A program made the position numbers and the translations under genes. Shown one piece after another: positions 52,531-62,235 of a DNA stretch of 64,000 bases. Origin of the DNA: Cytophagales bacterium (GTDB lineage Bacteria > Bacteroidota > Bacteroidia > Cytophagales > UBA9547); assembly GCA_013297755.1 (NCBI GenBank), contig JAAFIH010000029.1, positions 1 through 64,000 on the forward strand. Direction: 5' to 3'. The notes beneath the pieces are model-generated. The model worked only from the letters and a program-made list of their open reading frames with translations, had not been told where the DNA came from and ran no database searches. The first letter of the stretch is position 1, and each line of letters opens with the position of its first letter.

Positions 52531-53172
52531 TTGTCAATTAAAAAATACTTTAGGCTCTTTTTGCCTATTTTATCTATTTTTATTATACTTTTTTTTACTA
52601 TTTTAATGCTGAAAATTACGATTCCATATTTCAAAAATGATTTTGAAAATGGTTTTATTCTTTCAAAACAAGCCATTCAACATTTAACGATTTGGAGATT
52701 AGCATTTTATATCCATATTTCAACCAGTATTTTACCTTTATTTTTTGGTGTATTTCAGTTTATAGCTAATTTTAGAATTACTTATCCTAAATTGCATCGC
52801 ATTTTTGGATATTTTTATATAGGTACGATACTCTTTTTTTCGGCTCCAAGTGGATTAGTTATGGCAATTTATGCCAATGGAGGGATAGTTGCTAAAATCT
52901 CTTTTTGTATTTTGAGTTTGTTATGGTGGATTTTTTCATTTATATCGTTAAAGAATGCAAAAAATTTAAAATTTAGTCAGCATCAGCAATATGCCATCAG
53001 AAGTTATGCCCTTACGCTTTCGGCTATTTCATTACGAATTTTAGTGTTAGTGCTTCCTCATTTTTTTATTTTACATGCTAGCCAAATGTATTCTCTTATT
53101 GCATGGTTGAGTTGGATTCCAAATCTAATTATCGCAGAATTGATTATTTTCAGCATTAAATCTCATCAATAA
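52531..53172 (+). CDS. DUF2306-like membrane protein
   Basis: A 213-residue protein with about six hydrophobic segments and conserved histidines (FYIHISTSILPL, KLHRIFGYFYIGTI, QHQQYAIRSYALTLSAISLRIL). This is the pattern of DUF2306 membrane proteins, which have a possible heme- or metal-binding His arrangement. The function is unknown. It starts at TTG 52531; the first ATG (residue 27) would delete the first membrane segment. Its last 17 bases overlap the end of the convergent lipoprotein gene, so no terminator fits between them. Confidence 0.7.
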   Translation: MSIKKYFRLFLPILSIFIILFFTILMLKITIPYFKNDFENGFILSKQAIQHLTIWRLAFYIHISTSILPLFFGVFQFIANFRITYPKLHRIFGYFYIGTILFFSAPSGLVMAIYANGGIVAKISFCILSLLWWIFSFISLKNAKNLKFSQHQQYAIRSYALTLSAISLRILVLVLPHFFILHASQMYSLIAWLSWIPNLIIAELIIFSIKSHQ

Positions 53173-54328
53173 TTTCTTCTATTGTTCCATTGGAATTAAT
53201 TTTTAGCTTTTTCGATTTCTCAACAGTTGTATTTAATATTAAATTATCAAAATCGTCATTTTTGTAAGGATTTCTCCAGTTTCTAGTATAATACATGATT
53301 TCAATAGAAGATTTATCTAGCGAATAAGTAGCAAGCTTTGTACCATCTTGATAGCCAATATTTTGATATTGAATCAATTTACCCGTTTTAGTAAAAGTAG
53401 CTAAATAATGAAATATATGTCTAAATGAACTCGGACAAGCAGTAGTAGAAGTATCAACTTTGTAAGTAATGGCTATTACTGAATCATTGATTTTAAGTTT
53501 ATTTGAGAAATTATATTCACAATACTTTTTGTTAAAATCGGTTTTCTTATTTGCAAAAAACTTTTGATACAAACCTATATAATTTAAGTCATAATTTGGA
53601 CCTTCATCATAATCTCTATCATAAGAAAATTTACAAATTGAAGTTTGATTTGTCTGAATGTTTTGACTAGAATCTTTAATAAAAGTAAGTAACCCTTCAA
53701 AGCATTTTACAGTATCAGACTCTATTTGCTTAAGAGAGATTAGATTTTTTACATTTTTTGAAGTTTTTTCATCTTTCAAAATGTCATCATCTTTTAAAAA
53801 TTTTTCTAATATGCCTGTTGAGTCCTTATACAAAAGGTAATCCAATTCATCGTATAAGCTATTTGATAGTAAGCCATATTTGTAATATTCGTAAGTTAGG
53901 TTATCACTATATTTTTCCGTCCATAAAGAAATTTCTTGCTTAATAATTAATCTATAACAATTTGTAACTATTGAGTAATTAGCTTTTTTTTTAGCTAATT
54001 CAGCCAACCTAATGTAATAATTTTGTAATGGATAAATTGTGATAGCACGTTTTGCTAAGTAAATTGCTTTGTCTAAATCAAAAGACGAAATACTGTCCGA
54101 TCTATGAAGTAATTTTTCTGATTTTTCTTTACATAGCAAAAAGTAATTATTTGGTTTATCACTATTTTCTATCATTTCTACTTGTAAAATATCTAAACGT
54201 TCCCAAATTTTATCTTTATTAAAAATTTCAGACTCTTTCAAACAATATAAATATATGAATTCAACTTGCTTTTCTACTTTTGTGCAAGTAATTGAAAACA
54301 ATACAAATAGAATTAAAATATATTTCAT
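53156..54328 (-). CDS. Lipoprotein with TPR-like helices, unknown function
   Basis: A 390-residue protein with a short signal and lipobox SITC giving lipidated Cys15. The N-terminal half is helical with one clear TPR-like unit (LDKAIYLAKRAITIYPLQNYYIRLAELAKKKANY, about 85-118). The C-terminal 150 residues are beta-rich with tyrosine-rich turns. The order of parts (lipobox, short repeats, beta-rich end) matches the gene immediately upstream, so the two look like distant paralogues. It starts at ATG 54326-54328, 4 bp after its neighbour's stop, in one operon. No named family recognised. Confidence 0.7.
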   Translation of the reverse strand: MKYILILFVLFSITCTKVEKQVEFIYLYCLKESEIFNKDKIWERLDILQVEMIENSDKPNNYFLLCKEKSEKLLHRSDSISSFDLDKAIYLAKRAITIYPLQNYYIRLAELAKKKANYSIVTNCYRLIIKQEISLWTEKYSDNLTYEYYKYGLLSNSLYDELDYLLYKDSTGILEKFLKDDDILKDEKTSKNVKNLISLKQIESDTVKCFEGLLTFIKDSSQNIQTNQTSICKFSYDRDYDEGPNYDLNYIGLYQKFFANKKTDFNKKYCEYNFSNKLKINDSVIAITYKVDTSTTACPSSFRHIFHYLATFTKTGKLIQYQNIGYQDGTKLATYSLDKSSIEIMYYTRNWRNPYKNDDFDNLILNTTVEKSKKLKINSNGTIEEIIDEI

Positions 54329-54332
54329 GGAT

Positions 54333-55568
54333 TTAAAAAAAACTGGCTTTAGAAGTGGAATCTAGCAAAGGTTTATTCGATGTTTTGTCAATTATTTGCC
54401 CATCCTCACCAATTTCAAGTTCATAAGAATTTACAAGTGCAATTTCTTTTACTGCATTTTCATCAATCGAAAACTTTTTAATGTCTTTTTTCCAAGTTCT
54501 TTTATGGTCGCTTATTTTTATTGTATTTCCAGAAAAAGATGCTGTTTTGAGTTTTTCATACGAGCAATCGCACGAAAACATTGTTTTTGAAATTTGTTCT
54601 CCTGAATTATTGTTGTATGTAGCCAACATGATATAGGTTGGTGCTCCTTCACTATCATAAAAACTTACTGATTTGTATAAAAGTGCTGTGTAGTTATCGG
54701 TTTGTTTTAAATTTAGTACATAGAAAAAATCATTTGAAACTTCCCTACCGAAACTCGTGTTTTCCATTTCTGGGATATATTTTGCAAAAGAATAGTCAAT
54801 AGATTTGGTATAATTTTTCAAATCAGGGTCTGAAATAGTTGTTGAAAACTCTCCTGCGTTTTTTGGAAAAAGATTTGCAAACTCTAAAAAAGAATTTGAA
54901 AGGGGGTTAGCCTCAACTTTTGTAGCACTTGCCAAATATTCAGCATATTCAGCTTTAAATAATTTGTCAAGTAATAAATTAGAAAGTCTAGGATTTTTAG
55001 AAATTTCTTCAAAAGACAAATTTCCATTTCTAAAACATGAAATTAACAAGGAAATGGCTCGATTTTTAATACTTTCTTTATTCTCTTTCTCTCTGTCTGA
55101 ATCATATAACGAAGTGTAATAATTATCTAAAACTCTTAATAAACTAATATTTGAGCTTGGTTTGTAGTCAAGTCTTTCAAGTATGCTTACTATTTGCCAA
55201 ATATTTTTTATTTCTTCTATATTTTTAGAATCTAATACTGCATTAGCAAGTTCATAATAGGTTTTAGCTTCTGGATAAAGAATTATAGACTTTTTAAAAA
55301 GTGGCATAGCTTCAGTTGGCTTTTTTTTGTTTTTTGCCAAGTCAATAGCTTTAAGAAAATACTTTTTACTTTCTTTTTGCAGAGAATCTATATTTGCTTC
55401 TTGCAAATCAAACATATAATCTGATACATAACGAGTATCAAACATTTTCTTTTCATCAAATGGCTTAATTTTGATTTTAAAAATATATTCTTTTTCAACT
55501 TTCTTATCAGAGCAGCTGTCTAGAATTATTAAAATGAATAAGAAGTAAGCTTTAAAAAGAAATTTCAT
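54333..55568 (-). CDS. Lipoprotein with TPR-like helices, upstream paralogue
   Basis: A 411-residue protein with a signal and lipobox LDSC (lipidated Cys19). A TPR-like unit lies near 83-120 (KAIDLAKNKKKPTEAMPLFKKSIILYPEAKTYYELANAVL). The helical middle is followed by a beta-rich C-terminal part with YALLYKSVSFYDSEG-like and MLATYNNNSGEQISKTMF stretches resembling those in the downstream lipoprotein. It starts at ATG 55566-55568. Role unknown; being tandem lipoproteins they may form a surface or periplasmic pair. Confidence 0.7.
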   Translation of the reverse strand: MKFLFKAYFLFILIILDSCSDKKVEKEYIFKIKIKPFDEKKMFDTRYVSDYMFDLQEANIDSLQKESKKYFLKAIDLAKNKKKPTEAMPLFKKSIILYPEAKTYYELANAVLDSKNIEEIKNIWQIVSILERLDYKPSSNISLLRVLDNYYTSLYDSDREKENKESIKNRAISLLISCFRNGNLSFEEISKNPRLSNLLLDKLFKAEYAEYLASATKVEANPLSNSFLEFANLFPKNAGEFSTTISDPDLKNYTKSIDYSFAKYIPEMENTSFGREVSNDFFYVLNLKQTDNYTALLYKSVSFYDSEGAPTYIMLATYNNNSGEQISKTMFSCDCSYEKLKTASFSGNTIKISDHKRTWKKDIKKFSIDENAVKEIALVNSYELEIGEDGQIIDKTSNKPLLDSTSKASFF

Positions 55569-55775
55569 TTTAGGAGTATTTAATTGCTAGTTAATAAAAT
55601 TTTGTAACACATTTTTAATTTTATTTAAAAAAATATAAAAACTTTCCCCTTCCCTATTCCAAATGATTATACCCAATTACAATACCAACACCAATCACAA
55701 TAATTTAACATTTATTATTAAATTTATACAAATATAGGTAATTTGCATGCCTTAAATTTTACTTTATTTTATTTT

Positions 55776-58106
55776 ATGAAAAATTTTTTTTTATTATTAA
55801 TAGGGATTTCTTTTGGCTTGTATGCCCAAAAAAGTACTGAATCTATTTCTCAAGTCATGTTTGATAATGCCTCAAAAGAGGGTATCAATGGACAAAGTTT
55901 TGTATTGATGCACAACCGAAAGGGCATACGAATTGAACAAAACTTACATAGACAAAAATTAGAATTATGGATTTCGCCCTTAGCTGGCAAATCGCTCAAA
56001 GCTAGCGACCGCAATTTCTCGAATCGTGACGATCAGACTTGTGTTTTTGATAGAATTGGCTTCCCCAATTTGCCTTACCAAAAATTTGTTTCCTGCAATT
56101 ACGATGCTTTTCATTCTACAATCAATTATACCAGCAATAAACTACATATAGTATCCATTTACGACAAGCAAGCTGTGGTTATTTGGTTTGAAAACGATGA
56201 AATCATAGATTTGAAAACCGATAAATTGGATATAATTACATCCAAAACAAATCAAAGTATAGTTACCACACATGCAGAAAGAGGCAAAACGCTTACTTTT
56301 GCAGCACTTTTAGGGCAAGGAAATGGTACATTTACACACCAAAAAATAGTAGAAAAAGGCCGCAGCCACTACAGCCGCATAGCCATAGAGGCCAATCAAA
56401 TGTTGGTTTTTGTTGCCGATGAATCCTCAGAACCAATCCAAAATATAGCATCAGAAATTGCGGCTACAAGCCAAAAATTACTGCTACTTCAAAATGAAAA
56501 ATTGATAGAAAATGGCTTAAATACTGGAATCTTAAAAGTAAGAAACAACCCTGATTTGCAAAAAATAATTGATGTAAATAAACGTATTATCTTATCTATG
56601 CAAGACGAAAGTGGTGCCATGAGGGCAGCCCTTAGATACATTTATTACCTGATTTGGGTAAGAGATGGTGGCATGGTTTTTAGCTACAATGCCTACACTG
56701 GATGGGCTCAACCACTCGAGAAATGGCTCGAATATTTGCTCGAAAACCCTACCATAAACGCCAAAGGCGAACGCTTTTTTGGCCAACTGACAAGCCCAAT
56801 CACCAAAGAAGAAGAGGATGGCCCATTTTACGCCATTTGGTCGGCCTATACTTATTATACACAAACTGGTAAAAACAAATTTTTGACCGATAAATATATG
56901 TCGGTTTTGCAGGACAATATTTTGTGGCTAGAAAACAATTTTTATGATTCCAAAAAGGAGATGTTTTTTAGGTACCATTATTGCGAATCGCCTTATTATA
57001 AAAGCCCAGGCGATGGTTTTGACGATGCCTGTGGCAAACCAGGTGGCAATAATCTATCGCTTTGGGGCAAAGATACCATCGTAAAAGGATACGATCAATA
57101 CATGAACTCGATATGCTATGCCAATTATATAATGATGTCGGCCATGAGCAAATCTCCATTGAAAGAATCTTACTTAGCAAAAGCAAAAAAACTAGGAGAT
57201 AAATGTATGAATTATTACGAAATGACCAAACCTTTTCCATCGTTTGGAATGGTAATGAACAATCGAGGAAAAGAAATAATGACCGATTCTATGGGCTTTG
57301 ACGAAACCGACCACATTTGGGGACTTACAGTACCGCCTTTTTTGCCAAACCAAGCTGATTTACAAGACATAAGACTAGGATTTTATAATCGCCAAATGGC
57401 TAAGCCAAATGACTATTTTTTGTCTGCTTTTTTTTCAAACATAGCAGGTATGGATAGCTACATACATGGCGAAAAAAAATTAATCGCTGCCATAGACTAT
57501 ATCATTCCACAATGTATAAAACCTGGTCAGTGTTTGCCCATGCCCTATACCATCCCCGAAATTGTAGATGTAGCCGATTGCAATGTATACCATGATGTGC
57601 GTCCACAGCCATTTTCGATAACTGCCATGCTTGCCGCCATAGCCAATTTAGGAGTAAGAAGAAGTGCTTTTGGTATTGGTGTTAGACCTACAACATATCT
57701 TACTACTTTAGAAAAATATGCGTATAAAAACAGTATCATTGATTTTAAATTTGAAGGCAATGGAGATAAAATAAAATCAGTTTTTATAAACAACAAACCC
57801 CTATTGGGCAGTTTACAAATTCCAGAAAACTTACTTCTAAATGGCAACAATACTGTAATAGTAAATGGCACTATTGATACAAATAATCAGTCATTATTAC
57901 TAGAATCTACAGTAAAATTATTGTCTATCAAAGCAAAAAATTACGCAATAGAAGCCTTTGGCAAAAATGCTTTGGTATTTGCTAATATCAAAAATATAAA
58001 AGTAACAGATGCCAAAGGCAAAGAGATTGTTTACAGAAAAACCGTAAAAGGAAATATTGTTCACATAGATTTTGAAGGTGTTGGTCTTTATAATATAGCC
58101 ATTTAG
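55776..58106 (+). CDS. Exported six-hairpin glycosidase, GH15-like
   Basis: A 776-residue secreted protein. A signal peptide MKNFFLLLIGISFGLYAQ is followed by a beta-sandwich N-terminal domain (about 20-250). An (alpha/alpha)6-barrel follows, with RYIYYLIWVRDGGMVFSYN near 285-303, where the WVRDGG turn is the glucoamylase-type substrate loop. Further motifs are EEEDGPFYAIWSAYTYY and MDSYIHGEKKLIAAIDYI. The C-terminal segment has small beta structure. The nearest named types are GH15 glucoamylases and related six-hairpin glycosidases; the family number and substrate are uncertain. Start ATG 55776 was chosen over TTG 55743 because it begins the signal peptide. It is not adjacent to the GH3 gene. 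Confidence 0.7.
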   Translation: MKNFFLLLIGISFGLYAQKSTESISQVMFDNASKEGINGQSFVLMHNRKGIRIEQNLHRQKLELWISPLAGKSLKASDRNFSNRDDQTCVFDRIGFPNLPYQKFVSCNYDAFHSTINYTSNKLHIVSIYDKQAVVIWFENDEIIDLKTDKLDIITSKTNQSIVTTHAERGKTLTFAALLGQGNGTFTHQKIVEKGRSHYSRIAIEANQMLVFVADESSEPIQNIASEIAATSQKLLLLQNEKLIENGLNTGILKVRNNPDLQKIIDVNKRIILSMQDESGAMRAALRYIYYLIWVRDGGMVFSYNAYTGWAQPLEKWLEYLLENPTINAKGERFFGQLTSPITKEEEDGPFYAIWSAYTYYTQTGKNKFLTDKYMSVLQDNILWLENNFYDSKKEMFFRYHYCESPYYKSPGDGFDDACGKPGGNNLSLWGKDTIVKGYDQYMNSICYANYIMMSAMSKSPLKESYLAKAKKLGDKCMNYYEMTKPFPSFGMVMNNRGKEIMTDSMGFDETDHIWGLTVPPFLPNQADLQDIRLGFYNRQMAKPNDYFLSAFFSNIAGMDSYIHGEKKLIAAIDYIIPQCIKPGQCLPMPYTIPEIVDVADCNVYHDVRPQPFSITAMLAAIANLGVRRSAFGIGVRPTTYLTTLEKYAYKNSIIDFKFEGNGDKIKSVFINNKPLLGSLQIPENLLLNGNNTVIVNGTIDTNNQSLLLESTVKLLSIKAKNYAIEAFGKNALVFANIKNIKVTDAKGKEIVYRKTVKGNIVHIDFEGVGLYNIAI

Positions 58107-58190
58107 CTAAAAAATCCCTTCAATATTTGCTATTTAATTTTTTTTGATTGTATATTGCTTTTAAATTAATAATTAAACATAAAGTAAACC

Positions 58191-58697
58191 ATGTTAGAAA
58201 ACTTATTAGAATTAGTAAAACAAAATGCTGGCGATGCCATTATAAATAATAACAATATACCTAATCAACACAACGATGAGGCAATAAGTATGGCAGGCAG
58301 TTCGATTTTTGATGCCCTCAAAGGACAAGCCTCTGGTGGTGGCATTGGCAATCTGATAAGTATGTTTCAGGGGGGTGGCCAAGCTAGTAGTGGTTCCAAT
58401 CCTTTGGTTAATGGTATAGTTTCTAACCTAGCAGGTCAGTATGCTCAAAAATTTGGTATTTCGCCAGCTATAGCAAATGGCATAGCATCTTCGCTTATAC
58501 CAATGGTAATGGATAAATTTGTGAACAAAACAAACGACCCCAACGACAATAGTTTTGATTTGAACGGCATAGTAGGCTCCCTTACTGGCAAAGGTGGTGG
58601 CGATATAGCTAGCCTTATAGGGCAATTTACTGGCGGTGCCAACGACAAACAAGGGGGTGGCATAGGTAGCTTGATAGGTAGCTTTTTTGGTAAATAA
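58191..58697 (+). CDS. DUF937/YidB-like small protein
   Basis: A 168-residue Gly/Ser/Asn-rich protein without signal peptide. The N-terminal helix LENLLELVKQNAGDAI, a middle helical pair (NGIVSNLAGQYAQKFGISPAIANGIASSLIP near 90-120) and repeated GG(G)IGxLI motifs fit DUF937 proteins. Its function is unknown. It starts at ATG 58191 and lies 27 bp before the next exported-protein gene in the same direction, probably in one operon. Confidence 0.7.
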   Translation: MLENLLELVKQNAGDAIINNNNIPNQHNDEAISMAGSSIFDALKGQASGGGIGNLISMFQGGGQASSGSNPLVNGIVSNLAGQYAQKFGISPAIANGIASSLIPMVMDKFVNKTNDPNDNSFDLNGIVGSLTGKGGGDIASLIGQFTGGANDKQGGGIGSLIGSFFGK

Positions 58698-58724
58698 TCT
58701 ATTTAATTTATAAATAATAAAACA

Positions 58725-59177
58725 ATGAAAAAACAAATTTTAGTAGTATCATTTTCGGTTGCAACAGCCCTAGTTGGATTTTCGCAATCGCTACCTAGTG
58801 CTCCAGCAGTGCCTGCAGCTCCAGCAGCAGTACCAGCCACACCCGAACAAATGAGTTCTGAGGCCGATAAATTTAAAAAAGAAGGCTTATCCAATGCAGA
58901 AGCTGCTAAAAATGCAGCCAAAAGTGCCGCTCCTGCTGCATCTGTAGCCGACCCAAAAGTGCAAATGGTGATGGGTATGCTTACTCAAAAATTGAATCTC
59001 AAAACCGATCAAGTGGAGAAAGTGAAAGGATTAGTTTCTAAAATGGATATGACAAAACTTACTGACCCCAAAGCACAAGCTGCTGCTCTTGTAAGTTCTT
59101 ACACTCCAGATTTGTCTAAAATTTTGGCAGGCGATCAAATGAGTAAATTAAAAGCAATAGCTGCTGGCAAAAAATAG
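58725..59177 (+). CDS. Small exported Ala/Pro-rich protein
   Basis: A 150-residue protein with a clear signal peptide (residues 1-20, ending FSQS). An Ala/Pro linker (APAVPAAPAAVPATP, about 24-41) follows, then a helical domain (about 75-150) with KVQMVMGMLTQKLNLKTDQVEKVKGLV and a regular heptad pattern. It has no cysteine. It is likely periplasmic; the function is unknown. It follows the DUF937-like gene by 27 bp. Confidence 0.7.
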   Translation: MKKQILVVSFSVATALVGFSQSLPSAPAVPAAPAAVPATPEQMSSEADKFKKEGLSNAEAAKNAAKSAAPAASVADPKVQMVMGMLTQKLNLKTDQVEKVKGLVSKMDMTKLTDPKAQAAALVSSYTPDLSKILAGDQMSKLKAIAAGKK

Positions 59178-59488
59178 TTTTAGTACTAGTCAATAATATA
59201 AAGGCTACTTTTAAATACTTTCACTCCTTTAATTCCCTCACTTCTAAGTCATAATGAAAGTTTTGAGCGAATTATTGGGGTTTAAGTAATTTTTTTGAAA
59301 ATAAACAATACTGATACTGCTAAAAACTTCAACTCTTGTGAATAGTTCTTTTGGATTCTGTGTAATGGGTCTAAACATAAGTTTTGAGTAAAGAATGTGC
59401 AGTTCTAAAATTCAGTTGTAAGAGGTTTTTTGAGAATAAAATTGGGGTTTTGAATAATACCCATAAAATTTAAAAACTCTTTTTCAAC
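59178..59488. other. Convergent gap, no gene recognised
   Basis: A 7-bp inverted repeat (ACTTTCA 59217-59223 / TGAAAGT 59255-59261) is present. Two loosely similar stretches, each with AAGTTTTGAG and a downstream GGGGTTT, begin near 59258 and 59380. Neither has a U-run that would make a convincing terminator. Confidence 0.35.
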
Positions 59489-60070
59489 TTAAAAAATATC
59501 ATAAATAGTTTTTTGTATCACCAAAGGAAAATAGACTTGCTCTAATTGGTGTATTTTGGTGGCCACATCTTGGGCTGTGTCTGTGGGCAGTATTTTTGCT
59601 TTTGCTTGCATCACTATTTTACCTTCATCGTATTGTTCGTTTACAAAATGTATAGTTATACCCGATTCTTGCTCTCTATTGGCTACCACTGCTTGATGAA
59701 CATGATTGCCATACATGCCCTTTCCACCATATTTTGGCAAAAGTGATGGATGAATGTTCAGAATTTTATTGGGGTATTTTTGGATTAAACTTGCAGGTGT
59801 AAGCCACAAAAAACCAGCCAAAACTATAAAATCTGTGTGTAATATGTCTAACTTTTGTAGTACTGCATCTGTATTGTAAAAATCGCTTTTATCAAACACA
59901 GTAGTTGCAATACCTGCATTTTTGGCTCTAGTCAGTACCAAGGCCTCTGGTTTATTACAAAACAGATGATTTATTTTTATACGACTATCATTCTTGAAAA
60001 ATTGAATAATATTGGCCACATTAGTACCAGACCCAGAAGCAAATAAAGATACTCTTATTTCATTTTTCAT
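59489..60070 (-). CDS. purN: Phosphoribosylglycinamide formyltransferase
   Basis: A 193-residue enzyme that transfers a formyl group from 10-formyl-THF to GAR in purine synthesis. It shows FASGSGTNVANI at 10-21, catalytic Asn105 and His107 in LNIHPSLLPKYGG, and Asp148 in QYDEGKIV. All three catalytic residues are present at normal length. The start ATG is at 60068-60070, 46 bp after nuoH on the same strand, so it may be read together with nuoH. Confidence 0.95.
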   Translation of the reverse strand: MKNEIRVSLFASGSGTNVANIIQFFKNDSRIKINHLFCNKPEALVLTRAKNAGIATTVFDKSDFYNTDAVLQKLDILHTDFIVLAGFLWLTPASLIQKYPNKILNIHPSLLPKYGGKGMYGNHVHQAVVANREQESGITIHFVNEQYDEGKIVMQAKAKILPTDTAQDVATKIHQLEQVYFPLVIQKTIYDIF

Positions 60071-60116
60071 TTATTGGCAATAAAAATGTGCATCATCATT
60101 TAAAAACAAACACAAA

Positions 60117-61142
60117 TTAACCAACAAATATAATTACAATACCTGTAATGATAATGTTGATGATAGCAAGTGGAATCAGTGCTTGCCATCCAAGTCGCAT
60201 CAATTGGTCGTATCTGAAGCGTGGAATTGTCCAACGTACCCACATAAATAGAAATATAAAAAAGAAAATCTTAGCAAACAAAAACACAATGCCAAGCACA
60301 CTCATGGTATTTTGCGATAAGCCCAAATCGTTCATAAAAGGAAATGTATATCCGCCAAAATACAGTGTAGCCAAAATGGCAGAAGATATAAACATATTGA
60401 TGTACTCTGCAAATAAGAAAAAGCCTAGTTTCATAGAAGAGTACTCGGTATGATAGCCACCTACAAGCTCGGTTTCGCACTCTGGCAAATCAAAAGGAGC
60501 ACGATTGGTTTCGGCAAATGCACAAATCAAAAATATTACAAATCCTAGGGGCTGACATACCACCATCCATACATGGTTGCCCTGCCATACAGCCATATCT
60601 TTGAGCGAAAGCGAGCCAGTTACCATCACTACAGCAATTATGGATAAACCCATAGCTATTTCGTAACTTATATTTTGAGAAGCAGCGCGTATGGCACCCA
60701 GCAAAGCAAACTTATTGTTTGAGGCCCAACCACCTATCATCATGCCATATACACCAAGCGAAACTACGCCAAATACATACAATATTCCAATATTAATATC
60801 AGCCACTTGCAAATCTACTTTTGTATCAAAAATTGTAATGTAAGTGCCCCAGGGAATCACTGCACTTGTCATACAAGCTGTAAGCATGGCCAAAGAAGGA
60901 CCAAGTACAAACAAAAATGTGTTGGCATCTGTAGGAATAATCTCTTCCTTAAAAAACAATTTACCACCATCGGCCAATGGTTGAAACATACCCCAAGGAC
61001 CTGCCCTGTCTGGCCCAATGCGATCTTGAAAAAAAGACGCAAATTTGCGTTCTGCATAAGTGCTATACATGGCAATAAGTAAACTTACACCAAAAATAAT
61101 TGCGATTAAAGCAAATTTTACTATTATTTCTATTAATTCCAT
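60117..61142 (-). CDS. nuoH: NADH-quinone oxidoreductase subunit H, orphan
   Basis: A 341-residue membrane subunit of complex I with about eight membrane segments that forms part of the quinone chamber. It has the family motifs YAERKFASFFQDRIGPDRAGPWG near 28-50, DGGKLFFKEEIIP near 58-70, GWASNNKFALLGAIRAASQNISYEIA near 137-162 and ETNRAPFDLPECETELVGGYHTEYSS near 210-235. The gene is complete. No nuoG or nuoI gene flanks it; the downstream gene is purN. Together with the lone nuoL at 9.1 kb this shows a scattered complex I gene set. The start ATG is at 61140-61142. Confidence 0.95.
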   Translation of the reverse strand: MELIEIIVKFALIAIIFGVSLLIAMYSTYAERKFASFFQDRIGPDRAGPWGMFQPLADGGKLFFKEEIIPTDANTFLFVLGPSLAMLTACMTSAVIPWGTYITIFDTKVDLQVADINIGILYVFGVVSLGVYGMMIGGWASNNKFALLGAIRAASQNISYEIAMGLSIIAVVMVTGSLSLKDMAVWQGNHVWMVVCQPLGFVIFLICAFAETNRAPFDLPECETELVGGYHTEYSSMKLGFFLFAEYINMFISSAILATLYFGGYTFPFMNDLGLSQNTMSVLGIVFLFAKIFFFIFLFMWVRWTIPRFRYDQLMRLGWQALIPLAIINIIITGIVIIFVG

Positions 61143-61564
61143 TTACAATGAAGATAGTTTAATATTTTTGAATTATGATTAAAAAAGTTTTCATTTTCAC
61201 TTTAAAATCATTTGTGCCGTAAAAATGGTAAATCCAAAACACAAATGCAAGTTTATAGACGCTAACTTCTACGATAAATCATAAATTCATTTAAAATGTA
61301 TTTTAAAAACAATATTTTAATACTAAATGATAACCCTACCTATGGTAATTGATTTAAAAAAATCATTTTAAAGCCAAGTTAATTAATATTTTATTTTTTT
61401 TACTCAACTCAACAAATTCTACGCTATGTGTAGACCCACAAAATATGGGTAATTTTTTTTAAAAGAAGCGTATTTATCTGATGTTTATTAAAAATATTGG
61501 TTTTACAAATTCATTGATTTTTGAAAAATAGAAATTAGTTAGTACATTTGCCAAAAAAATTACC
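61143..61564. other. Divergent intergenic region with hairpins
   Basis: Two small hairpins follow each other, TCTAC/GTAGA near 61419-61434 and ACCCA 61434-61438 / TGGGT 61446-61450, the second followed by a T-run. On the plus strand this looks like an intrinsic terminator with no gene before it, so a short untranslated RNA could end here. The lipoprotein promoter lies at 61520-61550. No gene was found. Confidence 0.35.
61520..61550 (+). promoter_or_regulatory. Promoter of the lipoprotein gene
   Basis: TTTG at 61520-61523, a 19-base spacer and TACATTTG at 61543-61550 give a complete Bacteroidota promoter. The predicted transcript starts near 61557, only about 8 nt before ATG 61565. Confidence 0.7.
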
Positions 61565-62068
61565 ATGAAATTTACTTTTTATAGATTAAGATTTCTGATT
61601 TTACCATTTTTCGTTTTTGTGATTGCTTGCTCCAAAAAAGAAGCCACACCAGAACCTCAAATTACAGAAGGCGACTATTATGGCAATGTCGTTGATGGTT
61701 CTTCAAGCATTGATTTTTTTAATTTTGGCCTTCCTGTTTCCCTCGTAAATGCCAAAATAGTAATTTTACCAGCCACAAATGGTGGTAGCACATCTGGTAA
61801 TAATACTGAATTTACTGTAAATGTAATCAATGACAATACAGGCAAAGCATTACTTAAAAATGTGATTTTTACTAAAAACGGTTCTTCATTTAATGCTAAT
61901 TATCAAAAAATAAGATCTGATTATAATACTCGTGATACCGTATTTTTTGAACTTTTGGCCAAAGGCTCTATCATCGGCAAAACCATTAATATCAACTTTC
62001 AGGCCGAAAATATAGCCAATGGTGGCATATTAGAAGACATTTATATAATCAACGCTACAAAAAGATAA
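61565..62068 (+). CDS. Small lipoprotein, unknown function
   Basis: A 167-residue protein. A signal with lipobox VIAC gives lipidated Cys22, followed by Ser-Lys-Lys. The mature part (about 140 residues) is beta-rich and contains GDYYGNVVDGSSSIDFF and FELLAKGSIIGKTININFQAEN, the pattern of a small beta-sandwich. No family recognised. It has its own strong promoter and a nearly leaderless mRNA. A weak CTTATT/AATAAG hairpin follows the stop at 62073-62087. Confidence 0.75.
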   Translation: MKFTFYRLRFLILPFFVFVIACSKKEATPEPQITEGDYYGNVVDGSSSIDFFNFGLPVSLVNAKIVILPATNGGSTSGNNTEFTVNVINDNTGKALLKNVIFTKNGSSFNANYQKIRSDYNTRDTVFFELLAKGSIIGKTININFQAENIANGGILEDIYIINATKR

Positions 62069-62235
62069 TGATCTTATTTTTAATAAGAAAAGTAATATTA
62101 TCATACTTATTTTTGATTCATTTTTATAAAATATAAATAAATAAATTATACAATTTTTGAATGGAGTTATGATTTTATTTTTAGATTTACAAAAAAAATT
62201 ATACATCCAAATTTATACTAATCAATTAAAATAAA

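Noticed and set aside
32423-59268. A shared 13-mer GAAAGTTTTGAGC at 32423-32435 and 59256-59268
   Set aside because: A single 13-base match between two AT-rich stretches of a 64-kb window is expected by chance; the flanks do not align.
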